From Enterorhabdus sp. P55 (GTDB taxonomy: Bacteria; Actinomycetota; Coriobacteriia; Coriobacteriales; Eggerthellaceae), in contig NZ_QWKK01000002.1 of NCBI RefSeq assembly GCF_009911695.1, positions 1-64,000 of the forward strand: a stretch of DNA of 64,000 nucleotides, given 5' to 3'. Of this stretch, positions 16,096-24,891 are shown one piece after another. The notes under the pieces were generated by a model, which was not told where the DNA came from, did no database searches, and saw only the letters and a program-made list of their open reading frames with translations. Position 1 is the first letter of the stretch. Every line of letters starts with the position of its first letter. The translations under genes and the position numbers were made by a program.

Positions 16096-17289
16096 GTGAG
16101 ATTGTCCGCATTACCGAAGGTTTCGCTCGTTCTCTCTGTATACAACATGGAGGTTTGTCTTCGCGAGACGCTCGACTCAGTGCTGTCTCAATCTCATCAA
16201 GATATCGAGGTCATTTGCATAAATGATGGGTCTACCGACGGAACCCTTGCCATTCTGGAAAGCTATGCGGAGGCCGATTCGCGCGTTCGGATTGTTTCTC
16301 GGGAGAACCGGGGTCAGGGAGCGTCGCGCAATGAGGGCATCGCGTTGGCGACGGGAGGGTTCCTCATGCTTCTTGATGCCGACGATGTCTACGCTCCTAA
16401 TCTCGTCGAGTCTCTTCTTCGGGGGATTATGGAAGCTGATGCCGATATTGCCGTCTGTCGTTCAGCTGAGATGGATCACGAGACCGGCGTGGTGGAATCC
16501 TCTCCTTGGACGGTAAGGGTCAATCAGCTGCCCGCGCAAGATCCCTTCTCGTGGGAGGACATGACGGATTATATCTTCACCGCCTTTGTTGGGTGGCCTT
16601 GGGATAAGATGTATCGTCGTTCCTTCGTTTTGGAGAACGGCCTTGAGTTTCCTGCCCTTCCCAACAGCGAGGATCTTGTCTTTGTCTTCCTTTCTCTTGT
16701 GCGGGCTCGAAGGATTACCTTCATCGACGAAGAGCTTGTTCGCCATCGAGTTGGTCGAAGCGGCTCAGTCTCAAACAGTCGAGCTCGAGCTCCCTTTGCG
16801 TTCTATGATGCGGGGTGTCTCCTCAAGGCTGAGCTGCAAAAAGATGTCGCCCAGTATGATCGTCTCCGGTGGGGTTTTCTGAATTGGTTTTTCGACTATA
16901 CACTCTGGAACATCGAGACCATGACAGATGAGGATGTCAAGGACGAGATGGCTCGGGCCTTCGTTGGCGGATGTCTTTCTGAACTGGAGATGGGCAAGCA
17001 CTGCAAGGCCTACTATTCGCTCGACCCCTTTAATATTCCTCGTTACTACGGGGTTCTTCAAGAGCTGATGGAGGAGGAGAATGAGCAGGTTCCTCGAAGA
17101 CATGCGCTTCTTGACTCCCTTATCTCTCTTTTGACGAGTTGCAGGAGCCAAGGCTACCGTTTCGGCCTGAAGAGAATCTTGGCAAAGCTTCGTCTGGCGA
17201 AACCGCCGGTAATCGAGCAGCCGCTTCCTCCTCGCGGGGATAATTACTTTGCATTTGACTACAATCCTAAGGAGAAGATGAATGACTGA
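16096..17289 (+). CDS. Family 2 glycosyltransferase
   Basis: The 397-residue protein carries KVSLVLSVYNMEVCLRETLDS, ICINDGSTDGT and LLDADDVYAPNL, diagnostic of a GT2 catalytic domain. A helical C-terminal acceptor domain contains VGWPWDKMYRRSF. Start choice is uncertain. TAGGAG at 16086-16091 fits GTG 16096 best, and ATG 16093 or GTG 16075 are alternatives. The next GT2 overlaps its end by 8 bases, showing translational coupling. Base composition is lower in GC than most of the window, in line with the preceding licD/DUF2142/acyltransferase block, suggesting this stretch was acquired or exchanged as a cassette. Confidence 0.82.
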   Translation: MRLSALPKVSLVLSVYNMEVCLRETLDSVLSQSHQDIEVICINDGSTDGTLAILESYAEADSRVRIVSRENRGQGASRNEGIALATGGFLMLLDADDVYAPNLVESLLRGIMEADADIAVCRSAEMDHETGVVESSPWTVRVNQLPAQDPFSWEDMTDYIFTAFVGWPWDKMYRRSFVLENGLEFPALPNSEDLVFVFLSLVRARRITFIDEELVRHRVGRSGSVSNSRARAPFAFYDAGCLLKAELQKDVAQYDRLRWGFLNWFFDYTLWNIETMTDEDVKDEMARAFVGGCLSELEMGKHCKAYYSLDPFNIPRYYGVLQELMEEENEQVPRRHALLDSLISLLTSCRSQGYRFGLKRILAKLRLAKPPVIEQPLPPRGDNYFAFDYNPKEKMND

Positions 17290-18418
17290 CCATCCGTCCG
17301 TGAGCGTCGTCGTGCCTTGCTACAACGTGGCCGGGTACCTTCCCGAAACGCTCGACAGCCTTCTTGCTCAGACCTTGACGAATCTCGAGATCATTTGCGT
17401 CAACGATGGGTCTACCGACGAAACGAAGGATGTGATCCTTGAGTACGCTTCGCGTGATGGCCGGATCATTCTTGTTGATCGGTCTAACGGCGGTTACGGT
17501 TGCGCCATGAACGCTGGGATGGCGGAGGCCAGAGGTCGCTATGTCGGCATCGTGGAATCGGATGACTACGTGGCATCTGATATGTACGAAAAGCTCTATC
17601 GCTGTATTGAGGAGAATGAACTCGACATGGTGCGCTCGGACTTCTATAAGTTCTGGACGCGTCCTGATGGTACGAGGGAGGTGCGACGTGAGGAGTTGAC
17701 TCCCAAGCAGGAGCAGTATAACGTGGTAATCGATCCGCGTGAAGAGAAGGACATCTTCAATGCCCAGATGATGAACTGGACAGGGCTGTACCGGGCGTCC
17801 TTCTTGCGTGAAAACGGTATTTGCCACCATGAGAGCCCCGGCGCCTCTTATCAGGATAATGGGTTTTGGTTCCAGACTTTTTGCCATGCCCGACGCGTGA
17901 TGCTTTTGCCGGAGCCCTTTTATTATTATCGGCAGGACAATGCGGCCTCTTCCATCAACCAAAATAACAAAGTTTTCTGTATGCTTGACGAATACCGATG
18001 GATAGAGGATTGGCTGAGGTCAAATTCCGAGCTGGCGGATGAGTTTATCGGGCTATTCCACTACAAGAAGACCCATAACCTCAATTTTGCGTTCTCCCTT
18101 CTGGCTGAGGAGTTCCAGATGCCTTTCCTGGAGCGCTACGCTCAGGAGTATCGGGTTGCCCAACGCGCTGGCGAGTTGGATCAAAGCTTCTTCTGGCCCG
18201 ATGAGTGGAAGACGGTTTGCGCCATTATGGAGGATCCAGAGGATTACCGCAGGAGCTTTAATGCTATTAGGATCGATGCGCCAATCGAAGACCGTGGTTG
18301 TGATTCTGGCTACAACGAGGCTCGTGAGAAGGGTCTCGTTTCGGCGTTTTTCTGGGTTGCGAGGAGCGAGGGGATTGGAGCTGCGGTTAAGGCAGTGTTG
18401 TCCTTCGCGAGGCGTTAG
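17282..18418 (+). CDS. Family 2 glycosyltransferase
   Basis: The 378-residue protein has SVSVVVPCYNVAGYLPETLDS, ICVNDGSTDET and GIVESDDYVASDM. It is a close relative of the protein at 10047: both share a MNAGM..ARG.YVGI.ESDD block and a SPGASYQDNGFWFQ acceptor segment, so it is probably a paralogue from duplication. The ATG follows AAGGAGAAG and overlaps the upstream stop by 8 bases. The end of the AT-rich block falls near its 3' end, and the next gene is again high-GC. Confidence 0.83.
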   Translation: MTDHPSVSVVVPCYNVAGYLPETLDSLLAQTLTNLEIICVNDGSTDETKDVILEYASRDGRIILVDRSNGGYGCAMNAGMAEARGRYVGIVESDDYVASDMYEKLYRCIEENELDMVRSDFYKFWTRPDGTREVRREELTPKQEQYNVVIDPREEKDIFNAQMMNWTGLYRASFLRENGICHHESPGASYQDNGFWFQTFCHARRVMLLPEPFYYYRQDNAASSINQNNKVFCMLDEYRWIEDWLRSNSELADEFIGLFHYKKTHNLNFAFSLLAEEFQMPFLERYAQEYRVAQRAGELDQSFFWPDEWKTVCAIMEDPEDYRRSFNAIRIDAPIEDRGCDSGYNEAREKGLVSAFFWVARSEGIGAAVKAVLSFARR

Positions 18419-18448
18419 TTCGTCGGGAAACGTGCGAGGGCGTAGACC

Positions 18449-20626
18449 GTGTGGACGGAGTTCATTCTCAGCTTCCTTCTGGGTGCGGCATTGCTGGTCG
18501 TGCCGGGCGCGGCGGTGTGTCGGGGAGCCCGGGTGCCGTGGGCCTTCGCGCTGGCGGTGGCGCCGGGGTGCTCCGTCGCGCTCTACAGTTTGATCGCGCT
18601 GGGGTTCTCCCTGGCCGGGGTGACCCTCTCTGGTGTTGTTCTGCTGGCAGTCGCTTTGGTCGTGGCTGCTGCGGCATGGGGGGGCTTGCGCGCCCTCGCG
18701 CGGCGTGGGGTGCTCGGCCCCGGTCCCAAGGCGTCGCGCCCCTCTATACTCCTCGGCTGGGAGCTGGGCCTTTATGTGGCAGTGGGAGTGCTGGCGACTC
18801 TCCTCATCCTTGTTCGTCCCCTGAGCGATCCTGCCATGCCCACTCAGGCGTGGGACAACGTGTTCCATTTCGGTACCGTGCGCGCCTTTCTCGATTCGGG
18901 CGACTGGTCCTTCCTGAATGTCGCCCAGTACAAGACATCCGTCGACCTGGCCATCGACCCCTTCCCGGGTGCGAAGTTCTACCCGGCAGCTTGGCATGTG
19001 CTCGTGGCGCTGCTGGCGGATCTGCTCAAGGTGCCTGTGGTCGTGGCTGCCAATGCCGCCAACGTGCTGTTTGCGGGGGTTGTTTTTCCTGCAGGAATGT
19101 TTGCTCTCCTGAGCGTCCTGTTCCCCGAGCGCCGCTCCGCAGTGGTTCTGGGCGCGGTAGCTTGCGTGTCCTTCGTGGCGTACCCCTGGGCTCTCTACAC
19201 CAGCTGGCAGTTGTTTCCCAATGCTGCCGCCTCGGCGGTGCTGCCTTCTCTCGTATTTCTCTTCATCGCGATGGGGGAGCGCTCGGGCGGTCTCGGAAGG
19301 CGCCAGCTTTCAACTCCCTTCGGTCTGATGCTTGTTGCCGTCGCCCTTCTCCAGCCTAATGCGGCCTTCTCAGCGGCGGTGTTTCTCGCGCCCTACTGCG
19401 TTTGGTTCGCCAGTCGTCTTCCGAAGCGGTTGCCCCTGATGGGAGGAAGGCCCGCGGTGCTTCGCGCCCTTGCCGGCGTGCTTGCGGCTGCGGCTGTCGC
19501 CGGGATCTGGCTCGCTCTCTATCGTGCTCCGTTCATGGCGGGGGTTGTCGAGTATCATTGGGCCTCCTATGCGACGGCCGAGGAGGCGCTCCATAACGGA
19601 TTGACGCTTTCTCTGTCATACAACCCTCCCCAGTGGGTTCTGGGAGCTTTTGTGCTTGGCGGTTTTGTGGCTTCGCTTCAGCGTGGTCGAACTCGCTGGC
19701 TGTCGTTCTCCTACGTCTTTGCCCTTGTTATTTTCGTTGTGGCGACCTCAACTGATGGTTCTCTGAAGCACTTACTCGCCGGCTTCTGGTATACCGATCC
19801 CTGTCGTGTGGGCGCGCTGCTTGCGTTCACGGCGATGCCCCTCGCCGCGTTGGGGCTGTCTATCGTCTATCGGCTACTCACGAATTGGGCGAAAGGGCGT
19901 TTTCAGCCGGTTGCGCGAGTGGTCGGCTCTGTCGCAGTGGGTGCGGCCTGCTTTTGCGGAGCCTACTTCATTCCCGTGGAGCTGGGCGAGGATGACTGGA
20001 GATATGAGGAGAGCCCCTTCGAGTATCTGGAGAAACAGAACAAGCGACCTGCCATGCTCGAGGAAGCTGAAGCCAAGCGTCCCTACAGCGAGGAGAAGGC
20101 CGCGTTCGCGGAGAGGGTGAAGGCCATCGTGGGTGATGCCGTGGTAGTGAATCAGCCCTATGACGGATCGCTCTATCTCTACGGAGTGGACGGGTTGCAC
20201 CTGCTGTACCGCTATATGAGCGGCTACGGCGAGGAGGGGGAGACTGCGGCCAGCCGTGTCATCCGCGAGCACCTGAACGAGTATGCGGGCAATCCGGTGG
20301 TGCAGGAAGCGGTTCGTCAGACTCGGGCTCGCTATGTGCTGATGCTCTCCGCCAATGGCCAGGGTGTCGGGCGTTTCAGCTGGGCGTACCAGCCCGATCA
20401 GTGGGCAGGCATCAACGCCATTAACCCCGACACTCCCGGGTTCACGCTTCTTCTAGCTCAGGGCAACATGCGTCTTTACCGCATTGACGGAGCTGACGGG
20501 ACGGAAAGTGGTGAAGGGCTCCTGAAGTCAGGAGAAGGTTCTCGGGCGCTATCGGATGACACCTCCGATAATGATGATGTTGGCCTGACAGGCGCCGGAG
20601 GCGCGGGAGACGTTGTCCCTGTGTAA
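18449..20626 (+). CDS. Large polytopic membrane protein (DUF6541-like)
   Basis: This 725-residue protein has about twelve membrane helices and a ~170-residue C-terminal extracytoplasmic domain. The first large outer loop has QAWDNVFHFGTVRAFLDSGDW and a FYPAAWHVLVA segment, as in DUF6541 proteins and distantly in GT-C glycosyltransferases. It is likely a membrane-embedded enzyme of the surface-polymer pathway, but no reaction can be assigned. GTG 18449 is taken because the first helix starts immediately; a strong ribosome site is not obvious. The last ~45 residues are Ser/Gly/Asp-rich and probably disordered. Confidence 0.75.
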   Translation: MWTEFILSFLLGAALLVVPGAAVCRGARVPWAFALAVAPGCSVALYSLIALGFSLAGVTLSGVVLLAVALVVAAAAWGGLRALARRGVLGPGPKASRPSILLGWELGLYVAVGVLATLLILVRPLSDPAMPTQAWDNVFHFGTVRAFLDSGDWSFLNVAQYKTSVDLAIDPFPGAKFYPAAWHVLVALLADLLKVPVVVAANAANVLFAGVVFPAGMFALLSVLFPERRSAVVLGAVACVSFVAYPWALYTSWQLFPNAAASAVLPSLVFLFIAMGERSGGLGRRQLSTPFGLMLVAVALLQPNAAFSAAVFLAPYCVWFASRLPKRLPLMGGRPAVLRALAGVLAAAAVAGIWLALYRAPFMAGVVEYHWASYATAEEALHNGLTLSLSYNPPQWVLGAFVLGGFVASLQRGRTRWLSFSYVFALVIFVVATSTDGSLKHLLAGFWYTDPCRVGALLAFTAMPLAALGLSIVYRLLTNWAKGRFQPVARVVGSVAVGAACFCGAYFIPVELGEDDWRYEESPFEYLEKQNKRPAMLEEAEAKRPYSEEKAAFAERVKAIVGDAVVVNQPYDGSLYLYGVDGLHLLYRYMSGYGEEGETAASRVIREHLNEYAGNPVVQEAVRQTRARYVLMLSANGQGVGRFSWAYQPDQWAGINAINPDTPGFTLLLAQGNMRLYRIDGADGTESGEGLLKSGEGSRALSDDTSDNDDVGLTGAGGAGDVVPV

Positions 20627-20727
20627 TCCCCCTGAAGTTGGGGCATGCTCGCTCTTCTCGTACTACAATAATTCGTTGGCGCCAAAAAGGGCGTCGCCGA
20701 CATGCTGTCGAGGGGTACGGGGAACAC

Positions 20728-21426
20728 ATGGAACCGAGGATCTTGGCGATCATTCCGGCCTACAACGAGGAGGAGAACATCGTCTCCACCGTTGAAGATC
20801 TGCGTGAGAACGCGCCGGGGGTCGATTACGTCGTCATCAACGACGGATCGAAGGACTCCACGGGCGAGATCTGCCGCGAGCGCGGCTACAATTGCATAAA
20901 CCTCCCGGTCAACCTGGGGCTGGCCGGCGGGTTCCAGACGGGCATGAAATATGCTCTGCGCCACGGCTACGACTACGCGGTCCAGTTCGACGCGGACGGC
21001 CAGCATTCCGCTGCCTACGTGCTGCCCATGGTGCGCCACGCGCAGGAGACGGGGTCGAACATCGTCATCGGCTCGCGGTTCTGCGCCCAGAAGAAGCCCT
21101 TCTCGGCCCGCATGATGGGCTCGGCGCTCATCACGGGCATGATCCGCCTTACCACAGGCGAGCGCATCCAAGACCCGACCTCGGGGATGCGCCTGTTCGA
21201 CCGCACGATGATCCCCCTGTTCGCCAACGAGCTGGACTACAGCCCCGAGCCGGATACCATCGCGCTCGTCGCCCGCAACGGAGCCAAGGTGTCCGAGGTG
21301 CAGGTGGAGATGCGCGACCGGGTGGCGGGGGAGAGCTACCTCAACTTCACCAAGTCCATCTCCTACATGCTGCGGGTGTGCTTCTCCATTCTGCTCGTCC
21401 AATGGTTCAGGAAGGATCCCAGCTAG
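20728..21426 (+). CDS. DPM1-like polyprenyl-phosphate glycosyltransferase (GT2)
   Basis: This 232-residue enzyme shows the compact DPM1-type GT2 pattern: ILAIIPAYNEEENIVSTVEDL, VVINDGSKDST, LPVNLGLAGGFQTG and VQFDADGQHS, with no C-terminal membrane helices. Such enzymes load a sugar onto a polyprenyl phosphate or elongate a lipid-linked glycan. ATG 20728 is chosen over upstream in-frame starts because the domain begins there and GGGGAA precedes it. Its stop overlaps the GTG of a DUF2304 membrane protein, a common genomic partnership that may supply the missing membrane anchor. Confidence 0.85.
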   Translation: MEPRILAIIPAYNEEENIVSTVEDLRENAPGVDYVVINDGSKDSTGEICRERGYNCINLPVNLGLAGGFQTGMKYALRHGYDYAVQFDADGQHSAAYVLPMVRHAQETGSNIVIGSRFCAQKKPFSARMMGSALITGMIRLTTGERIQDPTSGMRLFDRTMIPLFANELDYSPEPDTIALVARNGAKVSEVQVEMRDRVAGESYLNFTKSISYMLRVCFSILLVQWFRKDPS

Positions 21427-21770
21427 TGCTTACGTTGCTTCTGGTGGCCGGTGCCGCCCTCACGCTGGCGTTCGTCATCCTCAAGGTGCGAAAGTCGGAG
21501 ATCAAGACGTCGGACACCGTGTTTTGGTTTCTGTTCGTCGCGTGCCTGCTGCTTTTGGCCGTATTCCCGCAAGTTGCCTTCTGGCTTGCCGATGTGTTTG
21601 ACGTGCAATCGCCTTCGAACCTGGTGTTCCTCGTTATCGTGGCTATCCTGCTCATCAAGGAGTTCACCGCCTCCGTGGAGATTGCCAAGCTGCGCAGCAA
21701 GGTAACCTATCTGGTGCAGGAGATTGCGCTGATGGAGAACGAGGGGAAAGATTCCTCTAATGGATCCTAA
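21426..21770 (+). CDS. DUF2304 small membrane protein
   Basis: The 114-residue protein has three hydrophobic helices: an N-terminal one, one centred on FWFLFVACLLLLAVFP, and one at LVFLVIVAILLIKEF. A charged tail follows (KLRSKVTYLVQEIALMENE, coiled-coil-like). This is the DUF2304 layout. These proteins are nearly always next to DPM1-like GT2 genes and are thought to partner them. GTG 21426 overlaps the upstream TAG by one base, and the downstream glycosyltransferase starts inside its last codons, so all three are translationally coupled. Confidence 0.78.
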   Translation: MLTLLLVAGAALTLAFVILKVRKSEIKTSDTVFWFLFVACLLLLAVFPQVAFWLADVFDVQSPSNLVFLVIVAILLIKEFTASVEIAKLRSKVTYLVQEIALMENEGKDSSNGS

Positions 21771-22926
21771 GACGGTTCTCATTTTCTCTCCCCTCTATGC
21801 GCCCAGCCTTGGTGGCGTAGAGCAGTATTCTCGTCATCTGGCGGAGGCGCTCGTCAAGCAGGGGTATCGAGCTGTGGTGGTGACGTCCAACGTGTCTGGG
21901 CTTTCGCCGAGGGAGGTTGAACCGAGTGGCGTGGAGGTGGTACGCCTCCCTTGTCGCAGCTTAGTGGGGGGACGCTTCCCGGTTCCTCGAAAGAACGCAG
22001 ATTATCGGACTCTTTTTGGCGAGTTGATGGATGCGTCCGTGGCGGGCGTTGTGATCAATACGCGCTTCTATGGTCATACCCTTGAGGGCTTGCGGCTTGC
22101 TGAGGCTTTGGATGTTGTTCCTGTGATTATCGATCATGGCTCGGCGCATCTCACCTTCGGCAATAGCTTACTCGATGTAGCGGTTCGTGCTTACGAGCAT
22201 GGGATAACGAGAAGGGTCAAGCGTCATCGGGCCGCTTTCTACGGCGTCTCTGCGGCCAGCTGTCGCTGGCTCACTCATTTTGGCATCGAGGCGCAAGGCG
22301 TGCTGAGCAACTCCATTGACGCTATGGCATTCCGCGAACGATCGTCTGGTCGTGACTTTCGTGCGGAGTTGGAGCTGCCGCCGGATGCGTTCGTCGTAGT
22401 CTTCACGGGGCGTTTTACGCCGGAAAAGGGCATCAGGCCGCTTATGGGAGCCGCTGCCCGGCTACTGGAAGAGGAAGACGTCTTTTTCTTGCTAGCTGGA
22501 GATGGTCCTCTGGCGGCGGAGGTCTCCGGTCGGGCCTTGCCTAACGTGAAGCCGGTCGGTCGTCTGGACTCATCTGATATTTCCGCTCTGATGGCCTGCG
22601 CCGACGCATTTTGCCTGCCGACACGCTCGGAGGGGTTTTCGACCTCCCTCCTGGAGTGTGCAGCCTGGGGTGTGGCGCCTGTTATCACTTGTGTGGGCGG
22701 TGTGGAGGAGCTCGTGCCAAGTGATGGTTATGGCATCGTGCTTCAAGAAGCCTCGTCAGAGGAGGTTGCCTCGGCTCTTTTGAGCTTGAGGGATGATCGG
22801 GCGCTTTGCCGAAAGATCGGGAGCAACATCCGGGCTCGTGTTGAAAGAGGGTTCTCCTGGGCGGCCGCCGCGGGGAGAACTGTGTTGGCCTGTGCCGAAG
22901 CGCAGACGCGGAAAGGAACGCTGTAG
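21760..22926 (+). CDS. Family 4 glycosyltransferase (GT-B fold)
   Basis: This 388-residue GT-B enzyme starts with the FSPLYAPSLGGVEQYSRHLAEAL loop that binds the acceptor. It has the donor-site FTGRFTPEKGIRPLM motif and the GT4 retaining signature RSEGFSTSLLE (EX7E) followed by GVAPVITCVGGVEELV. It transfers a hexose or HexNAc from a nucleotide sugar to the growing lipid-linked glycan. Its start overlaps the DUF2304 gene by 11 bases. Its GC content is lower than that of the genes on either side, which fits a mosaic locus. Confidence 0.86.
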   Translation: MDPKTVLIFSPLYAPSLGGVEQYSRHLAEALVKQGYRAVVVTSNVSGLSPREVEPSGVEVVRLPCRSLVGGRFPVPRKNADYRTLFGELMDASVAGVVINTRFYGHTLEGLRLAEALDVVPVIIDHGSAHLTFGNSLLDVAVRAYEHGITRRVKRHRAAFYGVSAASCRWLTHFGIEAQGVLSNSIDAMAFRERSSGRDFRAELELPPDAFVVVFTGRFTPEKGIRPLMGAAARLLEEEDVFFLLAGDGPLAAEVSGRALPNVKPVGRLDSSDISALMACADAFCLPTRSEGFSTSLLECAAWGVAPVITCVGGVEELVPSDGYGIVLQEASSEEVASALLSLRDDRALCRKIGSNIRARVERGFSWAAAAGRTVLACAEAQTRKGTL

Positions 22927-22932
22927 TTTACG

Positions 22933-24891
22933 ATGGAAGCACTTGCTGACGCGCTGTCGCTTATCATGCAGCCCTGCTATGACCTGACGGGGAACTGGTG
23001 GGTTGCCATCCTCCTGTTCACGGTCATCGTGAAGGTCATCCTCATGCCCATGGCGCTCTGGTGCCAGAAGAACGCCATCGTCATGGTCAAGCTCATGCCC
23101 GACCTCAACCGCCTGAAGGTGAAGTACTTCGGCGATGCCGAGACCATCGGCGAGAAGCAGAACGAGCTGTACAAGGAGAAGCACTACCACCCGCTGCTCT
23201 CGCTCGTGCCGCTGGCGGTGCAGATCCTCATCCTGTTCGGCCTGGTGGATGTCATCCACCGCATCACGGACAACGGGGCGCCGGGCACGGAGTTCCTCGG
23301 CATGATCCCCGTTGAGGACGGCGGCCTCTCGTGGGTGATGCCCGTCCTGGCCGGCATCTCGGCCATCATCATGGGCTTTGCCCAGAATCGCATCAACCCG
23401 CTTCAGCGCGAGCAGTCTCGCGCCGAGAAGAACACCACCAACGGCCTATCCATCGCCCTCTCCTTCTTCCTGGGCATCTTCGTGGCGGCGGGCATGGCGT
23501 TCTACTGGATCTGCTCCAACCTCACTTCCATCGCCGTGCAGGCGCTTTGCAACATCATCATTAAGCCGCGCAAGCACATCGACTACGACGACCTGGCCGC
23601 CAGCCGCGAGGAGCTGGAGGGGCTCAACGCCCTGGCCGGCCCCAAGCGCAAGTGGTACCAGCGCGACCCGCTGGCCAAGCGCGAGAAGACGGACTACAAG
23701 CGTTTCTTCAGCATCGTGGACAAGCACCTCGTCTTCTACTCCGAGCGCAGCGGCTTCTACAAGTACTTCAAGGGGGCCATCGAATGGCTCCTCGACAACT
23801 CTGACGTGCGCATCCACTACGTGACGAACGATCCAAACGACCAGATCTTCGCCATCGCCGAGGAGCAGCCGCGCATCTTCCCCTACTATATCGGCGAGCA
23901 GAGGGCCATCACGCTCATGATGAAGATGGACGCCGACGTGGTGGTGGCCACCCTCGAGGACCTGGAGAACTACTACCTCAAGCGCTCCTACGTGCGCAAG
24001 GACATCGAGTACGTGTTCTTCTTCCATCACATGACCTCAACGCACCTGACGCCCCATGAGGAGGCCTTCGACCACTACGACGCGCTCTTCTGCGCGGGGC
24101 CCCATCAGGTGGCTGAGGTGCAGGCGGCCGAGCGGAGGCGCGGCCTAGCGCCCAAGCGGCTCGTGGAGGGCGGCTACGACCTGCTCGACCAGGAGATCGC
24201 CGACTACGAGGCCCTGGCGGGCCGTGAGAACGAGCGCCCCGTCATCCTCATAGGTCCCTCGTGGCAGGAGGACAACATCCTCGACAGCTGCGTGGACGAC
24301 CTCATCGGGTCGGTGCTGGGGAAGGGCTACCGCATCATCGTGCGCCCGCATCCCGAGTACACCAAGCGCTATCCGGCCCGCTGGGAGGCGCTTCAGGCTC
24401 GCTGGGCCGACGAGGATCCGGCGGAGCTCTTCTTCGAGAGCGACTTCAGCTCCAACGAGTCCACCTTCTCCTCTGACATCCTGGTGACGGACTGGTCGTC
24501 CATCTCCTGCGACTTCTCGTTCTCCACCTTGAAGCCGACCATCTTCATCGACACGCCCATGAAGGTGGGCAACCCCGACTGGGAGAAGCTGGACATGGAG
24601 CCGACCGACATCTCGCTGCGCAACCAGATCGGACGCTCGCTCACCTTAGACAAGGTGGATCGCTTCGCCGACGAGGTGGCCTCCATGCTCTCCGAGCGGG
24701 AAGCGTGGCGCGAGCGCATCCGCGAGGTGCGCGCCGGGTTCGTGTTCAACCTGGGGCATGGTGCCCGGACGGCGGGGGAGTTTCTGCTGGAGACGGTGCT
24801 CGATAAGCAAGATCAGCGTGCGGCGGACAGGCCTTCCTCCGGGAGGCACGCCGCCGCGCCTGCGGCCGAGGACGGAAAGGCGGTGGCATGA
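22933..24891 (+). CDS. YidC/Oxa1-type membrane insertase fused to CDP-glycerol glycerophosphotransferase-like domain
   Basis: This 652-residue protein joins two domains not usually found together. Residues ~1-220 are a YidC/Oxa1 core: the helix AILLFTVIVKVILMPMALW keeps a basic residue (Lys) where bacterial insertases have Arg. It is followed by a cytoplasmic loop, the NPL-like HPLLSLVPLAVQILILFGL segment and later helices up to YWICSNLTSIAVQ. Residues ~240-630 resemble TagF/TagB glycerophosphotransferases: IIVRPHPEY, then VTDWSSISCDFSFSTLKPTIFI. The predicted role is polymerising or capping a polyol-phosphate polymer at the membrane. It overlaps the next gene by ATGA. Confidence 0.85.
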   Translation: MEALADALSLIMQPCYDLTGNWWVAILLFTVIVKVILMPMALWCQKNAIVMVKLMPDLNRLKVKYFGDAETIGEKQNELYKEKHYHPLLSLVPLAVQILILFGLVDVIHRITDNGAPGTEFLGMIPVEDGGLSWVMPVLAGISAIIMGFAQNRINPLQREQSRAEKNTTNGLSIALSFFLGIFVAAGMAFYWICSNLTSIAVQALCNIIIKPRKHIDYDDLAASREELEGLNALAGPKRKWYQRDPLAKREKTDYKRFFSIVDKHLVFYSERSGFYKYFKGAIEWLLDNSDVRIHYVTNDPNDQIFAIAEEQPRIFPYYIGEQRAITLMMKMDADVVVATLEDLENYYLKRSYVRKDIEYVFFFHHMTSTHLTPHEEAFDHYDALFCAGPHQVAEVQAAERRRGLAPKRLVEGGYDLLDQEIADYEALAGRENERPVILIGPSWQEDNILDSCVDDLIGSVLGKGYRIIVRPHPEYTKRYPARWEALQARWADEDPAELFFESDFSSNESTFSSDILVTDWSSISCDFSFSTLKPTIFIDTPMKVGNPDWEKLDMEPTDISLRNQIGRSLTLDKVDRFADEVASMLSEREAWRERIREVRAGFVFNLGHGARTAGEFLLETVLDKQDQRAADRPSSGRHAAAPAAEDGKAVA

